Source: Arenibacterium halophilum
GTDB taxonomy: Bacteria > Pseudomonadota > Alphaproteobacteria > Rhodobacterales > Rhodobacteraceae
Direction: 5' to 3'
Assembly (NCBI RefSeq): GCF_005938225.1
Contig: NZ_VCPC01000002.1
Span: 806,001-870,000, forward strand
DNA: 64,000 bases
The notes below the pieces were generated by a model, which saw nothing but the letters and a program-made list of their open reading frames with translations, did no database searches and had not been told where the DNA came from. Position numbers and translations under genes: made by a program. Below, piece after piece: positions 60,806 through 64,000 of the stretch (positions are counted from its first letter, which is position 1; each line of letters begins with the position of its first letter).

Positions 60806-61125
60806 GAGGCAGTCGGCCGGGGGGGCTGCACGTCTCGCGGGCCCACCGGCGCGCCATCGACCTCGTAGACCAACGCGACATCTGTCACGATGTCCGCCTT
60901 GCGCGTCGCGAACCGAAGCTGCGATCCGATCTCAAGACACCGCCAGAGATCGGGAAACATGGTCTTGCGCAGCGCAACAAGCGAAACGTCAATACCATCG
61001 GGCCAGATATAGGCCGTGGTGCGTTCCCGGTCAAAGAACAGGACAGTTCCGTACACGTCTTGGCCGCTCCATTTCTTGCTGCCAATTGCGCCATCATTTC
61101 TGATGTCATGCTGCGCAATTAACAT
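60772..61125 (-). CDS. Divergent cold-shock-domain-like protein
   Basis: 117 aa. GTVLFFDRERTTAYIWPDGIDVSLVAL (about residues 26-52) aligns by eye with the cold-shock fold start (G-x-V-K-x-F-D-x-x-x-G-x-x-F-I-x-P-D-x-G-x-D-V-F-V), but both aromatic RNA-binding motifs are changed: RTTAYI for RNP1 and DVSLVAL for RNP2. A beta-rich C-terminal part follows (GSQLRFATRKADIVTDVALVYEV). No clear ribosome site precedes the ATG; the upstream DNA is AT-rich. It could instead be an unrelated OB-fold protein. Confidence 0.6.
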   Translation of the reverse strand: MLIAQHDIRNDGAIGSKKWSGQDVYGTVLFFDRERTTAYIWPDGIDVSLVALRKTMFPDLWRCLEIGSQLRFATRKADIVTDVALVYEVDGAPVGPRDVQPPRPTASYAEARTSSAF

Positions 61126-61215
61126 TTATTATGCATGCCAAATACATATTAATTCTTGAATTTTTATATTTGCACGAATTAATCTCTATTTAAACATAAT
61201 TCTGACAAGAGCCGG
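61126..61215. other. AT-rich patch upstream of the cold-shock-like gene
   Basis: About 90 bp made largely of A and T (for example ATACATATTAATTC, TTTTTATATTT, TCTATTTAAACATAATT) in a GC-rich genome. It is the probable promoter of the minus-strand gene at 61125. The remainder of the gap to 61369 holds repeat copy 3 and no ORF. Confidence 0.6.
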
Positions 61216-61277
61216 TCTGCCTGAGGTTGTGTTGCTTTTTTGGCAAGGCACCATTGTCAGGCACGGCGCTGCCCCGC

Positions 61278-61335
61278 CTTTCACCTTCGCGTAAATACTC
61301 CGGGGGACTCCCGCAGGGAGGGGGGCAGAGCCCCC
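61278..61335 (+). repeat. Dispersed palindromic repeat, copy 3
   Basis: Core 61293-61335, 43 nt. Compared with copy 1 the small stem is CTCCC-GCA-GGGAG instead of GTCCC-GCA-GGGAC: a G-C pair has become C-G, so pairing is kept. The large stem GGGGGC-AGA-GCCCCC is unchanged. Flanking TTTCACC at 61279-61285 matches the extended end of copy 2. Confidence 0.82.
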
Positions 61336-61369
61336 TTGCTGGAGCCGCTATTCAGCCGCTCCCCGGAGC

Positions 61370-64000
61370 CTACTCCGCTGCGCGCATCGGGGTGGGCATA
61401 GCCGGTGCCTGTGCCTCCGCCTCTGGCGCCATCAGCGCACTGTCCCACTGAATTTCGGTCGCGGGCAAGCGACGGGCCTCGCGGCGCAGCCGCATGTCGC
61501 GCGCAATGCGCGAACTTCGGCCCGACGTGAGCCGTGCCAGCAGTCGCCCGATCCATGTGGCATAAACCCCGGCCCAGACCCGCAGCGCCAGGAAGGAAGG
61601 CGTCACGATCAGGGTCAGCACCGTGGCAATGCCCAGCCCGAACACCACCGCGGTCGCCAGCTGTTTCCACCACAGCGAGGTTGGCGAATTGATCGAATAG
61701 CCACCCCCGATGAAATCAAGGCTCAGCCCGAACATCATCGGCGCCAGGCCAGCCATCGTGGTGATCGTGGTCAGCAGCACCGGGCGGATGCGCGATTCTG
61801 CGGTGCGGATGATCGCCTCGATCCGGGGCATGTAGCGGCTGTATTCCTGGTAGGTGTCGATCAGCACGATGTTGTTGTTCACCACGATCCCGGCCAGCGC
61901 CACGATCCCCGTGCCCGTCATGATGATCGAAAACGGCTGATTCATCACCATCATCCCGATCAGGACGCCGGTGGTCGACAGCACCACCGCCAGCAGCACC
62001 AGGACCGAGTTGTAGAAGCTGTTGAACTGCGCCAGCAGGATGATGAACATCAGCCCCAGCGCACCCAGAAACGCGTTCTGCAGGAACGCGCCGGATTCGG
62101 CCTGTTCTTCCTGATCGCCGGTCCATTCCCAGGTGATCGCTGCGGGCAAGGGGTTGGTTTCCAGCCATTCGGTTATGACCCCGATCCGCTCGTTCGCGTT
62201 GATCGGGGATATGCGTGCGTCGCCGTCCGCCAGCGCACTTCGCAAGGCGTCAGTGCTCTCGGCGCCCGTCAGTTGCTCAACCGTATAGCCTGCGCCATTT
62301 GGGCCCGTTATCGTGCCGCTCTGACCTTCGGGCAGGGCGCGCAACACCGCCAGCCGGGTTTCACTGCCCACCGGCCCGCTGACCGCCTTGAACAGGCCCG
62401 CGCTCACGTCCGCCTTCACGTCGTAATGCCGCTTCTGATCGACCCGGCTGATCTTGGCCAGTTTGGCCACCGGCTCGCGGGTGATGAAGTTCGACAGGGG
62501 CACCAGTCCGCCCTCGGTGCGCACCTTGAGCGTGTCGAGCGTCGACAGCACCCGGTCTTCGGCAGGCAGACGTACGCGAATGTCGATTTCCTCGTCCGAG
62601 CTCGGCACCCGCATCGAATCCAGAAAGATGCCGCGCGTCACCAGCTGCACCATGGCGCCCACCGTGGCGACATCGGCGCCGAACCGGCCGGCCTTTTCCA
62701 CATCGACGTTGATCTGCCAGTCGATGCCGGGCAGGGGCAGGCTGTCTTCGATCTGGATCAGCCCCGGTACGGATTGGAAATGCTGTCGCGCCAGCCGCGT
62801 CGCCTCGTTCAGCTCGTCCCAGCCATCGCCGAACAGACGCAGATGCACCGGCTTGCCCGAGGCGGGGCCCTGTGCCAGCGCAAGGATCTCCGCCTCGAAC
62901 CCCGGCAGCTTGGCCAGTTCGCCGTTCAACTGGTCGATCACCGTGTCGCCATCGAAGTCCGGCGCGGTGACATGGCGGGTGAAGCGGCCATTCAGGAAAG
63001 GTTCGTCCACCTGGGGGCGATCCTCCCACGGGATGATTTCGAACTGCACCTGCCCGATGGTGTCAGGCGGTTGCTGATTGCCGCTGGTGTCGGTGTTCAG
63101 CCCGCCGTCGCCCGCAAAGGCAAAGACGTTGATGACGGCGGGGTGCGCGCTGACCACGTCCTCGACCTGCCGCACCATCGCATCGGATTCCGTGAGCGAG
63201 ATATTGCCCCGCGCCCGCACGAAAACCGTGGCCTGTTCCGGCTCGGATTCGACAAAGAACTCGACGCCCTTGGAATTCGCCGGAAACAGGATGAAGGCGA
63301 CGTAGAACACCGCCCCGAAGACCGCGCCAATCGCGACCACCGGCATCACCGGGTTGCCCGCGATGGCCTTGATCGCCCAGCCGAAAGGCGTCAGCCGGTG
63401 GCCGCTGTCTACACGCCGCGCGCGCCGTTCCACCCGCGCCGCCCCCAGCGCGACCGAGGCCGCAAACGCACCGGCCAGGAAGAGCACCGCGCCAATCAGC
63501 GACCCCGGCATCGCCCCGGTGCCCGCGCCCATCAGGTAGGCCGGGTTCAGCACCTGCATCGCGCCCAGGAACATCGCGTACCACGCCAGCGGCACCAGCA
63601 GCGCGCAGACCACCCAGGGCAGCCGCCGCCGCAGTGCATCCGACGCTCGGTCGAAACTGCGCGACATGCGCCCGGTCACACCGCCCATCACTGGCAGGTA
63701 CACCAGCGCCACGATCAGCGAGGCCCCCAGCACGAAGATGATCGTAACCGGCAGCATCCCCATGAATTCACCTGGCACGCCCGGCCAGAACAGCATCGGC
63801 AGGAAGGCGCAGAGCGTCGTCGCGGTGGAGGAAATCACCGGCCAGAACATGCGCTGCGCCGCTTCGACATAGGCGTGCATCGGGCCGATCCCGTCGTTGA
63901 TGCGCTTGTCGGCGTATTCCACCACCACGATGGCGCCATCCACCAGCATCCCCACGGCCAGGATCAGCCCGAACATCACAATGTTGGAAATGGTCACGCC
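61370..64000 (-). CDS. RND-family efflux permease, N-terminus beyond the window
   Basis: About 876 residues visible; the frame runs off the right edge (the first visible residues, GVTISNIVMFGLILAVGMLVDGAIVVVEYADKRI, are TM4, so roughly the first third is missing). Later: TM5-TM6 (MFWPVISSTATTLCAFLPMLFW), the second porter domain, then the second TM set with LLAQFNSFYNSVLVLLAVVLSTTGVLIGMM and GTGIVALAGIVVNNNIVLIDTYQ. The acidic residues of TM4 (VDGAIVVVE) fit a proton-driven pump of the AcrB/HAE1 type. Substrate unknown. Confidence 0.92.
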   Translation of the reverse strand, partial: GVTISNIVMFGLILAVGMLVDGAIVVVEYADKRINDGIGPMHAYVEAAQRMFWPVISSTATTLCAFLPMLFWPGVPGEFMGMLPVTIIFVLGASLIVALVYLPVMGGVTGRMSRSFDRASDALRRRLPWVVCALLVPLAWYAMFLGAMQVLNPAYLMGAGTGAMPGSLIGAVLFLAGAFAASVALGAARVERRARRVDSGHRLTPFGWAIKAIAGNPVMPVVAIGAVFGAVFYVAFILFPANSKGVEFFVESEPEQATVFVRARGNISLTESDAMVRQVEDVVSAHPAVINVFAFAGDGGLNTDTSGNQQPPDTIGQVQFEIIPWEDRPQVDEPFLNGRFTRHVTAPDFDGDTVIDQLNGELAKLPGFEAEILALAQGPASGKPVHLRLFGDGWDELNEATRLARQHFQSVPGLIQIEDSLPLPGIDWQINVDVEKAGRFGADVATVGAMVQLVTRGIFLDSMRVPSSDEEIDIRVRLPAEDRVLSTLDTLKVRTEGGLVPLSNFITREPVAKLAKISRVDQKRHYDVKADVSAGLFKAVSGPVGSETRLAVLRALPEGQSGTITGPNGAGYTVEQLTGAESTDALRSALADGDARISPINANERIGVITEWLETNPLPAAITWEWTGDQEEQAESGAFLQNAFLGALGLMFIILLAQFNSFYNSVLVLLAVVLSTTGVLIGMMVMNQPFSIIMTGTGIVALAGIVVNNNIVLIDTYQEYSRYMPRIEAIIRTAESRIRPVLLTTITTMAGLAPMMFGLSLDFIGGGYSINSPTSLWWKQLATAVVFGLGIATVLTLIVTPSFLALRVWAGVYATWIGRLLARLTSGRSSRIARDMRLRREARRLPATEIQWDSALMAPEAEAQAPAMPTPMRAAE

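Noticed and set aside
1-64000. CRISPR arrays, insertion sequences or prophage genes
   Set aside because: No regularly spaced direct repeats, transposase motifs, integrase genes or phage structural genes were seen on either strand.

Overview
The window is high-GC DNA with the gene content of an alphaproteobacterium, most likely of the Rhodobacteraceae/Roseobacter group. The evidence is the ccmI-ruvX-DUF1289 cluster, the psd-pssA-pmtA phospholipid genes, small proteins typical of the family (DUF6324-, DUF6476- and DUF6525-like), a GTTC-N7-GTTC LexA box, GANTC sites, and a tRNA-His without G-1/C73. Coding density is high and translational coupling by ATGA overlaps is very common. Both window edges cut a gene: a Glu/Leu/Phe/Val dehydrogenase on the left and an RND efflux permease on the right.

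Layout. 0.3-5.4 kb: a complete heterotetrameric sarcosine oxidase operon (soxB-soxD-soxA-soxG). 5.4-9.8 kb: a small secreted protein, then dnaG and rpoD, with four GANTC sites before rpoD. 9.9-11.2 kb: two tandem paralogous secreted proteins and a YjbQ-family protein. 11.3-21 kb: nrdR, ribD, ribE, an uncharacterised gene, ribBX, ribH and nusB. A capsule block on the opposite strand (KpsS-like, Wza/KpsD-like lipoprotein, KpsC-like) lies between ribD and ribE. 21-25.6 kb: an ECF sigma/anti-sigma pair, SOS-type mmcB, small genes, tRNA-His and a pseudouridine synthase. 25.7-31.2 kb: rpoH with a sigma-32-like promoter, the phosphatidylcholine pathway genes, an oxidoreductase, a DksA-like zinc finger protein, and thiD behind a TPP riboswitch.

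31.2-42.6 kb looks accessory. It first holds an operon behind a Zur-box-like palindrome: a CPYC flavoprotein, a ZigA-type COG0523 GTPase, a small DUF protein, and a complete peptide/nickel-class ABC importer with a fused double ATPase. I read this as a candidate zinc-starvation uptake system. Next comes a divergent redox cluster: a COG2345 regulator with putative Fe-S cysteines and a group III truncated haemoglobin on one side, ferredoxin, flavin reductase and DoxX on the other, with a 16-bp palindrome between. The stretch ends in a frameshifted type I murB remnant.

42.6-64 kb: dusA, an MFS efflux gene, a TauE/SafE permease, DUF1289-ruvX-ccmI, then a second sarcosine oxidase operon. That operon is interrupted by two small single-TM protein genes and a strong intrinsic terminator. 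It is followed by sodB, rarD, a LOG-family gene, a long low-complexity LysM protein, an Atm1-type ABC exporter, a divergent cold-shock-like protein and the RND permease. A dispersed palindromic repeat occurs three times (24.1, 43.7 and 61.3 kb), and one copy carries a compensatory base-pair change. All calls come from reading the sequence and from remembered family signatures; no database search was run.
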